A stretch of DNA of 64,000 nucleotides from NCBI RefSeq assembly GCF_032854445.1, contig NC_088302.1:42352191-42416190 (forward strand), written 5' to 3'. Source of the DNA: Liolophura sinensis. Its lineage: Eukaryota > Mollusca > Polyplacophora > Chitonida > Chitonidae. The notes below the pieces were generated by a model, which was given only the letters and a program-made list of their open reading frames with translations, had not been told where the DNA came from and made no database searches. Both the position numbers and the translations under genes were made by a program. The stretch's first letter is position 1. Each line of letters begins with the position of its first letter. Below, one piece after another: positions 48,851 to 59,040 of the stretch.

Positions 48851-51025
48851 CTTGTACGCTTGACTGTTGACTTTATGACAAAACACCACTGTCGGAATGG
48901 CACTGGATCAGCACTGTCCTGGGGATTTAAATACTACTAAAATCAGAACAGCATTTGGTCAACATAGTCCTCATTAAAACACTCCTGATGCTTGAAGACA
49001 ACAGGGTCAGCGTAGTCTGATAAAAAAGAAAAAAAAACGCTAGTGAATCCGGAAAATCGCCTGTTCATCACAGTATGATGATTAAAATTCTACTGAAGCG
49101 AGAACAGCATGAGGTTAGCATACATGTAACCAGTTGACCAGCATAGCCCTGGTGACAAAAACACTACTGAAGTCAGAACTTTACCGGGCTATCATAACAC
49201 TGATGAGTAAAGGGTGAGTATAGGCAAGCCAGAACTCTAATGAATTTAAGCACTACTCATGTCAGCGGAATGTTGTGTCAGCACAGTTGCCCTGACTTAA
49301 ACATTATCAACGTTGCCCTCTCAATGCAAAAACACATCACCTAACTATCACAGTACTGATGATTAACATTCTGCTGAAACGAGAACACTACTGGCTGAGA
49401 TTAGTCCTAATGAATAGTCAAAACAGTACAGTGTCAGCACAGTTCCCGTGAACAAAACACTACGGACTTAATAAACGATATCACCACTGGTGTCAGAGCC
49501 GCGCTGTGTCAGCACATTACTGGTGAGTAAACCACCCCTGATGGCAGATCACCTTTGGTTTAGAATAGTGTATATTCTATATACCTAAATGTTTTCGTGT
49601 TTCTCTGTTTGATCTTGTGTGAAGGTTGTCGGTGTTTAGAAGTTGAAAAATCCATTTCTTTACACTTTTTCCTCTTCGATGACAATAGCCCTGAACCCAG
49701 TTGTTCGGGAGTGTATTACCTAAGACTGATATTAAGTCATATGTTATATTTAAAATTTTAGACAAACTCAGTTTCTCCAAAGAATTAGGCTGAGTACAAA
49801 ATTGAAGACTTGGCTTAAAGTTAAATCTGATATTAAAGGACAAAACAGCCCCTTGCTAAAACATATTTCAATCGAAAGCAGGATAATCAAGCTTTTTAAA
49901 AAGTATCATGCTTTATTATTTTAATGACATTTCACCGAATAAGATGTAGAACAAAATGACAATATTGCACAAATGGCTGGTGTGAGTCGAGGTGGCCATG
50001 TTGAGAAATTTATCCAATTAAACAGGTTGCAATCAGATTGCGCGGTCTAAACTGTGACTTAGCCTTTACCCATTCACTGAATGAAGGGTCATTTCACAAA
50101 GTGTTGTGGGGCAGTATCATTTACTGACCCCCACAGACGTAAAATCACTTAATCTACAAGCCTTGTATTATTCAAAGATTGTATCACTTATTATGTTCGA
50201 CAGTAGAGCATACCGTCTCGGCCCAAACCGCAGTCGTCTCCCCAAATGCATATTTTGTCGTTCATTTTAGCATTTAGTCAGCAGTTTGTCAATAACAAAT
50301 ATCAGAATCAGTGCAAAATTAGGGATCCTGAAGGTTTATGGGAATGAGAAGACGGCATCTGTCCGGACAACGCTTAAACTTAAATGAAATTGTGATGATA
50401 TGTTTTTTTTCCTCTAAATTTATTAGAACTGAAGAATTTAAATTTAGCTCTTTTGTCTTTCTCGCATACAAGGGATTTTTTTTCTTGTTTATTTTATAAA
50501 ATGCAGTAAAATTATTGAAACGCTGTGTTCTAGCCGAAGTGCTTTCTCTGACGTCCGCGATAACTAGGTCAGCGCTGCTTTTTCATCTTAAAAAATCTAA
50601 AAAAATATTTAATGCCGGTTTAAGATACTTTGAATAGTAGTTTTTCGTTGGATAAAAACATTTGTCAGATGCCGTCTTTCACTTTATGTCATATACCAGT
50701 TTTGAACAACCGGACCCTGGTGAACTAAAGTAACACTAAAACCAGAAGAGCACTGGTTCAGCACAATCCTGGTGACTAAAACACGACTGAAGCCAGAACA
50801 CTGGTTCAATTTAGTCCTGAACTAAAACACTTATAATCAGAAGTGCAATAGATCAGCACAGTCCAGGGCCCGGTTGTTTTAAACAGTATTATCAGAACGG
50901 TAAATTGAAACGTGCTGTTAGGCAACAGACCGATAAAATCTTGTTGCTGGAAACCAAAATCTTCCATCCGTAAACTAATGGCTCTGTTAAAATTATCCCC
51001 AAGTCATCGGTACATAGTTACTCAC

Positions 51026-51106
51026 AATTCACCGGTATAAATGCCACAATGGTCTGCACCTTGGGGGCAGCATGGTTACCATACCAGTTGCTGCACCTCG
51101 ACAATC
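51026..51106 (-). CDS. Cys-rich protein gene, internal exon of 81 nt
   Basis: Strong acceptor (cctttttctttgtttag) and consensus donor (AATT|GTGAGT). The phase-1 frame is open throughout and reads LSRCSNWYGNHAAPKV then QTIVAFIPVN. Symmetric phase 1-1, matching the exon at 60256-60339 upstream. The other frames contain stops, one of them only at the extreme end. Family unknown. Confidence 0.55.
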
Positions 51107-51724
51107 CTAAACAAAGAAAAAGGAAATCGAACTTTCAGTGTACATGAGGAGAATAATATTCAGCCGATGGTAAAGATTTATTCTGAAACAATTAAGACAA
51201 AACTATTCCCCAGGAGATAATCCAGGCAGCGTCAAAACCACCGACATAATGAAAGACTTAATCATCAGCAGAGGTCCTGGTAGAATTCATTGCGCAACTG
51301 GCCTCTTCAGTACGAGAATTCACATTACACACCTAAAATTGACTACAAAATACTGAAGCCAGAACAACACCATGTCAACATTGCCTTTATGGCTAAATTG
51401 CTGTTGAAGCCAAAACAATTCAGGGTCAGCATAGTTCTGATGAAAAAAAACATATCAGTTATACCAGACCAGCACTTTATGGCCATGGTCCTATGGACTA
51501 AAACAGTATATCCAAAACAACACTGTATCAGCAGTGACTAAATCACCGCTGAAGACAAAACAGTCCTACATCAGCATAGTATTGTTGAACAAAGCACTAA
51601 TGAATAAACGATATCAAAGCTGAATCCAGAACACAAAAGCGCCAGGAAAGCCATGATGACTAAAGCACTACTAATTCCAGAACAGCACTGTATTTACCAA
51701 CACAACACTGATATCAGCACAACA

Positions 51725-51995
51725 CTCGGTCAGTTTAGATTTTTTTTTTTGAATTGGTGTTTTACGCCGTACTCAAGAATATTTCATTTATACGACGACG
51801 GCCAGCATTATGGTGGGTGGAAAACGGGTAGAGCCCGGGGGAAACCCACGAAAATCCGCAGGTGCGGCCGGAGAGGAAGCCAGCATGAGCTGGACTTGAA
51901 CTCAAAGCGACCGCATTGGTGAGAGACTCCTGGGTCATTAATCTGCGCTAGCGCGCTAACCAACTGAGCCATGGAGGCCCCTCGGTCAGTTTAGA
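51725..51995 (-). mobile_element. SINE family A, poly(A)-tailed, 15-bp target duplication
   Basis: Body 51740-51980, flanked by ctcggtcagtttaga at 51725-51739 and 51981-51995. Carries the CCACCCACC variant and a pure A tail (T-run on the plus strand). The ~20-bp gtgggaaggtctgccagca block is deleted. Confidence 0.94.
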
Positions 51996-52261
51996 GCTGA
52001 TGAACTTAATTCTACTGAAGTCAGAACATCACTGGTATAATTTAACACAATCATTATGACTACAATGCAACTGCCGATAGTTTTGTAATATTGCAGTGTC
52101 ATCAGATGGTTGACTCGGGCATAATGCAGAAACGTGATTGATTGACCAGATTGTATGAAATCAAAATTTTAATGGCGCATAACTGGTATGTTAAGTACTG
52201 TAGTCCGTAACTGTACTTTCATGCTACAAAATAACATATTATTAACAGCAATATTAACACA

Positions 52262-52313
52262 TTTATTCATTTATTTATTTGATTTGTGTTTTACGCCGTG
52301 ATCAAGAATATTT
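52262..52313 (-). mobile_element. SINE family A, 3' end fragment
   Basis: An ATTT tail and gtgttttacgccgtgatcaa only. Confidence 0.75.
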
Positions 52314-52572
52314 GTCCGAGGGAATTCTGAATCAGCCTTTATTACCCAATCTAATGACCTTAACATCTATAATAGGTGTGGTTCGGGTTGGCACTCTTTT
52401 ATCAGTGAAGGTAGAAAAGGTCTAAGTGTGTCATGTGGGCTGTCAAAAACTACTTTAGACCGCATTTAGTCTAATACAGTACAGATGTTTAGTAATATCA
52501 TTCAAATACATGTAATCTTGCCACTTCAAACAAGTTGATCGAGTTATAATTGTTTATATTCATACTATGTTT
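52314..52572. other. Intronic stretch, nothing recognised
   Basis: No supportable feature. Confidence 0.35.
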
Positions 52573-52876
52573 ATTATCATTTTGAGGGGCCTCCGTGGCT
52601 CAGTCGGTTAGCGCGCTAGCGCAGCGTAATGACCCAGGAGCCTCTCACCAATGCGGTCGCTGTGAGTTCAAGTCCAGCTCATGCTGGCTTCCTCTCCGGC
52701 CGTAAGTGGGAAGGTCTGCCAGCAACCTGCGGATGGTCGTGGGTTTCCCCCGGGCTCTGCCCGGTTTCCACCCACCATAATGCTGGCCGCCGTCGTATAA
52801 GTGAAATATTCTTGAGTACGGCGTAAAACACCAATCAAAAAAAAAAAAAAAAAAAAAAAAAAAATTATCATTTTGA
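52573..52876 (+). mobile_element. Young full-length SINE family A, poly(A) tail
   Basis: Body 52586-52863, flanked by attatcattttga at 52573-52585 and 52864-52876. Complete head (cctccgtggctcagtcggtt; B box gagttcaagtcc), CCACCCACC variant, and an uninterrupted A-run of about 26. Best consensus copy in the window. The frames running through its T-run on the other strand are spurious. Confidence 0.97.
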
Positions 52877-53091
52877 AAAGTTCCGATAACTGATATATAT
52901 ATTATATTTAAAGGAAACTGGGGAAAAAATATGAATGCCATCTTTGGGAGAGTATTGTAAAAATATAGTAGTACTAACATTTGCTTTGGTTGTATTAACA
53001 CTTGCCAGGTTAACTATTACATGAAACAAAACAATTGTGAATATCAAATATAGTTTTTGATATTTAAGCCAATTTTGTTAAAATTGTCGGG

Positions 53092-53178
53092 GTAAAGTGG
53101 GACAGCCATTTGGTTTAAGTGGGACAGCCATTTGAGCTAAGTGGGACGGCCATTTGGGCCAAGTGGGACAGCAATGCG
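53092..53178. repeat. Four-copy tandem repeat, unit about 22-23 bp
   Basis: Unit taagtgggacagccatttgg with small changes; likely a young minisatellite seed. Confidence 0.85.
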
Positions 53179-53299
53179 GTTGAACCATAAACAGTTGAAA
53201 CTATTAATATGTTAAGGCATAATTTCTTTACAAATAATGTGTTATTTTTGGAATGTCAGCTAATGGATAAATTATCCATAGCTAATTTCAAACAGTCGA

Positions 53300-53385
53300 G
53301 ATCGGCCCAGGTGGTTCGGTGGTTGAGAGACCACTTTATGACTGCTAGACCAAGGGTCAATATCTGAGTTGAGTCATACAAAAAC
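53300..53385 (+). mobile_element. tRNA-like SINE head fragment (family B type)
   Basis: ggcccaggtggttcggtggt (A-box region), gaccaagggtcaatatc (B-box region) and ttgagtcata resemble the family B head and junction. The body is missing. Confidence 0.5.
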
Positions 53386-53818
53386 AAGATAACGTTACTG
53401 TTTAGTATTTAAGAATTTGTCTTAAGCACGACTCAATCACAAGTTACAGAATGTAAATTCACCTAGAATGTTTGAAAATTACAGAATATATTTTCATTCA
53501 CAATCTGTCTAAATCTTGATCTTTATAAAATCCATAGAGATCAATATGAGATTATACAATAATACGGAGAGAAATCAAAGGTATCGGAAAGACAATCAAA
53601 CCAGTAAGTAAAGCTCCATTTCAACAATGTGGCACCGATTTTTTAAAATGTAGCAAATAATATTTGTCATGATATTCTGTGTGGCTCTGATATTTGCCCG
53701 TGGCAATCTGCAATTTCTAACAAAACGCCAAGCCGTATCACCTGAAGCCATAACATTGGCAATACTCACTACATGTATGTGCTTTTAGGTTTGATTTAGA
53801 AGATTTGTGTATTCACAC

Positions 53819-54550
53819 TGTTACGACCCAAACTGTCTGTATTGTAAAGAGATGGCTTTTTCGAAATACACGACAGTTTAGCTGCACAAAAAAGTATCCA
53901 AAACCAGCAGATTTTATTTTACAACAATTTATTAGGTTTACCAAGAACAGATAACAAGACCTACACATATACTAAAGTACTTAAGTTTAACAAGAAAGGA
54001 TATCAGTATCTATACAAATACTAAAGTACAACGGTGTCAAGTCCAAACGGACGCATATATTCCACAATGTTGAAAATCATACAGGCATCAATGCACAAAT
54101 AAGAGCGAAAAATCCACAGTATAACTGAGTGTATGACGAAACATACACAAAATTCCACAGACAGGGTCCGTGTACTAATAAGCACTGTGTACACAAGAGC
54201 ACAAATTAAATATACAAGTTCAGACTGAACAAGTCCTCGGTGGAGATAGGATTATAAGCCAGAGGCTATAAGGACACCAAAATTCAGCACAAAAGACCTA
54301 CTAAAGTAACACACAGCGAAAGTATCCAAAACTCTCAATAATTCTCCTTTCTCCCCCTTTGACCTGCTTTCATAGGTCTTGTATAGACTGGTGGAATTTT
54401 CTAGAGTAAGAAAATTCCTGAACACTTGTTGACCGAACTGAGCGTATTCTGGAACATTCTAAAGCAGAGGCAGACAGCAGGCCCTGAATTCAGCATATGT
54501 AAACAGTGGCAAGCTAAATTTAGAAGCGGACGGCAGTCGTGCACATAACA
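53819..54550 (-). repeat. 3' LTR of the Gmr1-type element (732 bp)
   Basis: Near-identical to 59041-59788. AATAAA words on the minus strand at about 53913-53918 and 53928-53933. Confidence 0.95.
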
Positions 54551-54735
54551 CACCCACCCTTTAAGAAAAAAGGTTTTCCTAATTTTATTCCCTACTTACA
54601 ATATATGTTAAACAATATATGTTAAACAATAATATATACAACACTGTAAAGCCACATGCAATGAAACATTTTATACACAACTTATACACGAGACAAGCAA
54701 TCTGCAATAACATTATCTTTTCCCTTAACATGTTT
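54518..54735 (-). repeat. Parental 218-bp arm at the 3' end of the element
   Basis: Native position of the segment inverted at 57356-57573: end of RNase H, spacer with duplicated 'atatgttaaacaat', polypurine tract and LTR edge. Confidence 0.9.
54551..54562 (-). promoter_or_regulatory. Polypurine tract
   Basis: AAAGGGTGGGTG on the minus strand, immediately before the 3' LTR: the expected plus-strand primer. Confidence 0.85.
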
Positions 54736-54985
54736 GATTTCAAGATTGTATTCCTGCAGCAATAAACTCCACCGTAACAATCTCTGTGGATTGTGATCAG
54801 TATTTACAATCACATGTTGTCTCGAAGCTGTTACATAAACTTCAAAGTGTTGCAGAGCTAAAATAACAGACAAACATTCTTTTTCAACAGTTGACTAACT
54901 TTTCTGAAACTTGTTAAGTTTAAGGGAAAAAGAAAAAAACTGCATGATCAACACCAAGATTGTCTCCCTGAAGCAAAACAGCACC
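54682..54985 (-). pseudogene. RNase H domain remnant, end of pol
   Basis: Encodes the RNase H end of pol: VGAVLLQGDN near the start, then STVEKE and VILALQHFEVYV, the TDHNPQ motif and KGKDNVIADCLSRV, which ends at a stop close to the polypurine tract. One in-frame stop interrupts it before STVEKE. It is directly fused to the RT leader (PSRT) with no polymerase core between. Confidence 0.88.
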
Positions 54986-55756
54986 TACAGAGTTCTTGAT
55001 GGTACAACCGGAAACAAATGTGAAAACTCATAAACAAGTTCAGACAGTTGCTGTTGCTGAATGGGTTCCAGATGTCGCAGTTTAGAATCAAGCTGTTTTA
55101 AGACATCTGAATTATGAAGCTTTAGAGTCAACCAACTGTTCTCCAATATCATCTGTATTACAGCAACTCTGGTCAATGTCAGCAGCAACAACATTAACAG
55201 AATGTACAACAGTGTTGTCAGTGTCATTTCTGTTTACATAGGGTTTCAACATGTTAATGTGACATAACTGACTTGATTTGCGTCGATCAGGCGTTTTAAC
55301 AACATAGTTAAGCTTACTCACCTTTTTGTTAACAACATATGGACCAAAATATCTGACATCAAAGCATTTACCACGTACAGGTAACAATACTAAAACTTTC
55401 TGACCAGGTTGAAATGACCAAACAACAGATTTCTCAACATATCTACGTTTCATATTCAAGATTGGCTTTAGCCAATTCACATGCTCTGACAAGCTTAGCA
55501 CGAAAATCAAATACATAATCCAAAAGATTTACAGTACCTGTATCATCATTGAGAAACTGTTCCTTGTAAATTAACAATGGTCCTCTAACAGTATGTCCAA
55601 ATACTAAATCAAATGGACTGAAAACCAATGATTCTTGTACTGACTCGAGAACAGCAAACATAAGAAATGGAATACCTTCATCCCAGTCTTTCTCTGTGTC
55701 ATAACAATAAATTTTAATCATGTTCTTTAATGTTTGGTGAAATGTTTCCATTGCAC
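54986..55756 (-). pseudogene. Integrase C-terminus plus RT N-terminal leader
   Basis: Continues the integrase after the SINE: GAMETFHQTLK contains the DDE glutamate, followed by FSPFDLVFGH and the GPY/F module (YFGPYVVNKKVSKLNYVV, CHINMLKPY). A linker and frameshift lead to LEPIQQQQLSELVYEF and VPSRT, the segment that normally leads into gypsy-type RT. The RT that should follow is deleted. Confidence 0.85.
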
Positions 55757-56036
55757 CTGGGGCCTCCGTGGCTCAGTCGGTTAAAGCGCTAGCGCAGCGT
55801 AATGACCCAGGAGTCTCTCACCAATGCGGTCGCTGTGAGTTCAAGTCCAGCTCATGCTGGCTTCCTCTCCGGCGTTACGTGGGAAGGTCTGCCAGCAACC
55901 TGCGGATGGTCGTGGGTTTCCCCCGGGCTCTGCCCGGTTTCCACCCACCATAATGCTGGCCGTCGTCGTATAAATGAAATATTCTTGAGTACGGCGTAAA
56001 ACAACAATCAAAAAAAAAAAAAAATCAATTGCACCT
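55750..56036 (+). mobile_element. Young SINE family A inserted in integrase, 9-bp target duplication
   Basis: Body 55759-56027, opposite in orientation to the host element. attgcacct at 55750-55758 and 56028-56036. Full head, CCACCCACC variant, poly(A) tail. It separates the second Asp from the Glu of the catalytic triad. Confidence 0.96.
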
Positions 56037-56710
56037 TGACCTATGGGTGATAGGCAGGAGACTTGTATTGTTTAATGCCTAACTGGTACATAACTTGCTG
56101 AAAAATACTAGACATATAGTCTGAACCTTGATCAGACTGTATGGATTTGGGTAAAGCAAACAGAGTAAAAAACTTTGTTAAAGCTTTGACCACAGACTTG
56201 GTGTTTATATTCCTCAAAGGAACAGCCTCGGGAAATCTGGTTTCTGTACACATAATAGTTAACACATACTGATTCCCAGACTTCGTCTTAGGTAGAGGGC
56301 CTACACAATCAATCAATATTCTGCTGAATGGCTTTTGAAAAGCTGGTACAGGCTCTAATGGTGCCTTAGGAATGGTCTGATTATGCTTACCCACTACCTG
56401 GCATGTATGACATGATTTACTAAACTGGGTTACATATCTCCCTTTAATCCTGACCAAAAGAACTGGTTCAGTATCCTGTAGTAGGTCTTGTTCACACCCA
56501 AGTGACCAGCTAATGGCATTTCACGTGTCATACGTAAAATTTCAGTTCGGTATGCCTTAGGTACAACAATCTGATGTTTAACAGCCCAGTCATCATTAAC
56601 AGGTACATCAGGTTGTCTCCATTTACGCATAAGTATATCAGACTTGACATAATAACACACAGGTTCAGATAAAATAACACAATCATCGAGAGCTCTGTCA
56701 AACAAACATG
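56037..56710 (-). pseudogene. Integrase N-terminal zinc and catalytic core
   Basis: The zinc-binding region shows PLAGHLGVNKTYYRIL and SCHTCQ. The first histidine expected just before (AHE/AHD-type) reads TRE, so the HHCC site is one ligand short. The core shows ILIDCVGPLPKT (first Asp) and SDQGSDYMSS (second Asp). Two reading-frame shifts occur (about 56440 and upstream). Strand transfer by this copy is not expected. Confidence 0.88.
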
Positions 56711-57331
56711 AAATTCTGGGTCTTTATGCTGTTCAGTTACAAGGCGATGTTTAGAAAAAATTGATATGTCACTAGGTGTACAATGGTCTGATTCATCATT
56801 ATCAATGCAGTCGCCTTGAGAAAACATTTGTGTAAGAAATGTATCTTGTAGGTCCATTACTGTGTTTTTGCCGTCATCAGAAAGTTTGTCTGAAACAGAC
56901 CTCGTTACAGCACAAGAGGTATACAAATCTGGATTTTATTTCTCAACAGGATCAACAGTTTGATTTAAACAAGGTTTATCAGTCACAATAGGATTAACCA
57001 TTACTTTGTCACCAGCAAGATTATTACCAAGTAGTAGACGAATTCCTTTAAAATGCCAAGCAGACCTAATGCCGACAGTAACAGGACCCGAAATAATATC
57101 TGATGACATTTAAGCTTTGTGAAGAGGCACAGATTCAAATTCAGCAGAGCTTACACCCCTAATTAATACATTTGATCCAGAATATGACTCATCAGAAAAT
57201 TGCAAAACATCTTGTAACAATAAAGACTGATAAGCTCCAGTATCTCTTAATGCCCTGATCTTTGTATCACAAGACATGTCACTTTTAAGTGAGACTTTAC
57301 CGTCACAAATAAATGGCTCAAAAACCTTCAT
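56711..57331 (-). pseudogene. Aspartic protease and protease-integrase linker
   Basis: The protease signature RDTGAYQSLL lies at about residues 29-38 of the first open piece (57110-57331). Then come a stop and frameshifts and a variable linker (56528-56926, e.g. SVSDKLSDDGKN), typical of the spacer in these elements. The flap and second conserved block are poorly preserved. Confidence 0.75.
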
Positions 57332-57355
57332 AACAATCTACTGGTTTCCACCAGT

Positions 57356-57573
57356 AAACATGTTAAGGGAAAAGATAATGTTATTGCAGATTGCTTGTCT
57401 CGTGTATAAGTTGTGTAAAAAATGTTTCATTGCATGTGGTTTTACAATGTTGCATATATTATTGTTTAACATATATTGTTTAACATATGTTGTAAGTAGG
57501 GGAAAAAAGGTAGGAAAACTTTTTTCTTGAAGGGTGGGTGTGCTATGTGCACGCCTGCCGTCAGCTTCTAAAT
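57356..57573 (+). repeat. Inverted 218-bp arm: RNase H tail, polypurine tract and U3 edge
   Basis: This plus-strand segment is the reverse complement of 54518-54735, with about a dozen differences over 218 bp. It carries, in the plus orientation, KGKDNVIADCLSRV plus stop, then the polypurine tract and the first ~30 bases of U3. It separates gag from protease, and the last gag stop codon (57568-57570) lies within it. Confidence 0.9.
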
Positions 57574-58922
57574 ATAATCAAATGCATTAACATTGTTCAC
57601 TATGTCATACTTTTTAGCAGTAACACACAAACCAGTAGGCTTGGAGCCACCCTCCTGTTCTTGCCTTCTCTTTAAAACATAACAGTTTGATATAACATGG
57701 CCTGGCTTCCTACAACGATTACATGTAACCTTGCCAAACTGTTTATCAGTAAATGTATTGTCAGACCCTCGTTGAGTAGTGTTCGAATTAACAGGGCTTT
57801 TTTGCTCACCTGATTTGTCAAAATTTTGAGTCTGTTTCGGTGAGCCTGAATTTGAGTTAAATGAACTGCTGGAAAAGGGTTGAGGCTTTCTAAATGTAGA
57901 CGGCTTTTTCTGAAATGAGACCTTATGTGTAACCGTGTGAGTATCGGCCATAGTGGCTGCTGCTTCTAATGTATCAGCCTCTTTGTCCTCAATGAAAGTT
58001 CTGACATCATCATTATTACACCTTTTAAAGTCTTCAATCAGAATCATCTGTTTTAACTTTTCATAATCTTTATCTACACTTTTAGCAGAACACCGCCGCT
58101 CAAACAACTGTTCCTTCTGCCTAGCAAATTTAACGTAAGTCTGATCTCTTTTCTCAAAATTTCTAAATTTCTGCCGATAGGCCTCTGACACAAGCTCATA
58201 TCTTTTTAAGATAACATCTTTCACAAAATCATAATCTGCAGCCTGTTCTGTTGATAACTCTGTGTATATATCCATAGCTTTGCCAGTTAATACACTCTGT
58301 AAAAGGGTAGTCCAAAACTTTTTAGGCCACTCTCAATTTTGAGTAGTCTTCTCAAACTGTAGAAAATATTATCTACATCAGTCTCACGAAATTGTGGCAC
58401 CAATCTTATGTTTCTAGTGACGTCAAATGTTGGTGGCATAACAGAAAAACTTAAGCCAGACCTATCTCCTTCTAGTTTCCTCGCTTCAATTTCGCTCTGA
58501 AGTCTCAGTTTCTCCAATTCGAACACTCTTTCATTTTCCTTTTCTCTAAACAATCTTTCATTTTCATTTTCCTTAAACAATCTTTCCTTTCCATTTTCAC
58601 TTTCCTTAAACAATCTTTCTTTTTCGTTTTCATTTTAGTTAAACAATCTTTCCTTTTCATTTTCTTTCAGTTCTAACTCCTTCAGTCTTATTACAGTGGA
58701 ATCATCGCCCTCAGGCCTGTATGCATCTAATGCACTTTCATCAAACTCCTGTAATTCTACCAAACATTTAGCAATACTAAACTGAATATCTTTCTTGCGT
58801 AAATATCTTTTGATATTAAGATTCAGGTATTTGCTTAAAGCATACAAATCATTCTTATTTAACACATCAAAAATGTCCTGATCTGCCGCTTCCATAAAAT
58901 CGTCGGTCTTAAAATCCGACAT
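57568..58922 (-). pseudogene. gag: charged repeat, SCAN-like capsid and zinc knuckle
   Basis: Starts MSDFKTDDFMEAADQDIFDV, then a Lys/Glu-rich coiled-coil-like stretch made of repeated ENEKERLF-type units (about 58500-58670). Next is a capsid region with EAYRQKFRNFEKRDQTYVKF, LFERRCSA, YEKLKQMILIEDFKRC and EAAATMAD. This resembles the SCAN fold, which is known to derive from Gmr1-like gag. Near the end, CNRCRKPGHVISNC is a CX2CX4HX4C knuckle. Breaks: an in-frame TAA at about 58635 and a frameshift near 58290-58320. It would package element RNA if intact. Confidence 0.88.
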
Positions 58923-59019
58923 GATGAATAAAATCTGCTGGAAAAATTTACTAGAAAGTCAAAGACTAGAAAAATGACACAACTTACACAAAATCCTTTC
59001 AATTCCAATTCAAATTCCC

Positions 59020-59037
59020 TTCTCGGACAAGCCCCCA
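59020..59037 (-). promoter_or_regulatory. Primer binding site, tRNA-Pro type
   Basis: Three bases after the 5' LTR, the minus strand reads TGGGGGCTTGTCCGAGAA, which agrees at 15 of 18 positions with the tRNA-Pro primer site known from gammaretroviruses. This marks minus-strand DNA initiation. Confidence 0.8.
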
Positions 59038-59040
59038 ATT

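Larger units (their letters stand above)
48900..52060. repeat. Ancient dispersed minisatellite, unit about 50 bp
   Basis: Degenerate units resembling 'cagcatagtcctgatgacta + aaacactactgaagtcagaacagcactggt' recur at 48900-49545, 50715-50870, 51285-51735 and 51996-52060. Intervals 49546-50714 and 50871-51284 hold no units I can see. The array is interrupted by a SINE and by the exon at 51026-51106. Confidence 0.6.

Noticed and set aside
52629-53001. Open frames over the SINE, including one with a long phenylalanine run
   Set aside because: The Phe run is the SINE poly(A) tail read on the other strand. The same peptides recur at every family A copy (14.9, 25.5, 40.3 and 55.9 kb).
57276-57530. 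Plus-strand 84-codon frame
   Set aside because: It is read from the inverted 218-bp retrotransposon arm and the antisense of protease.
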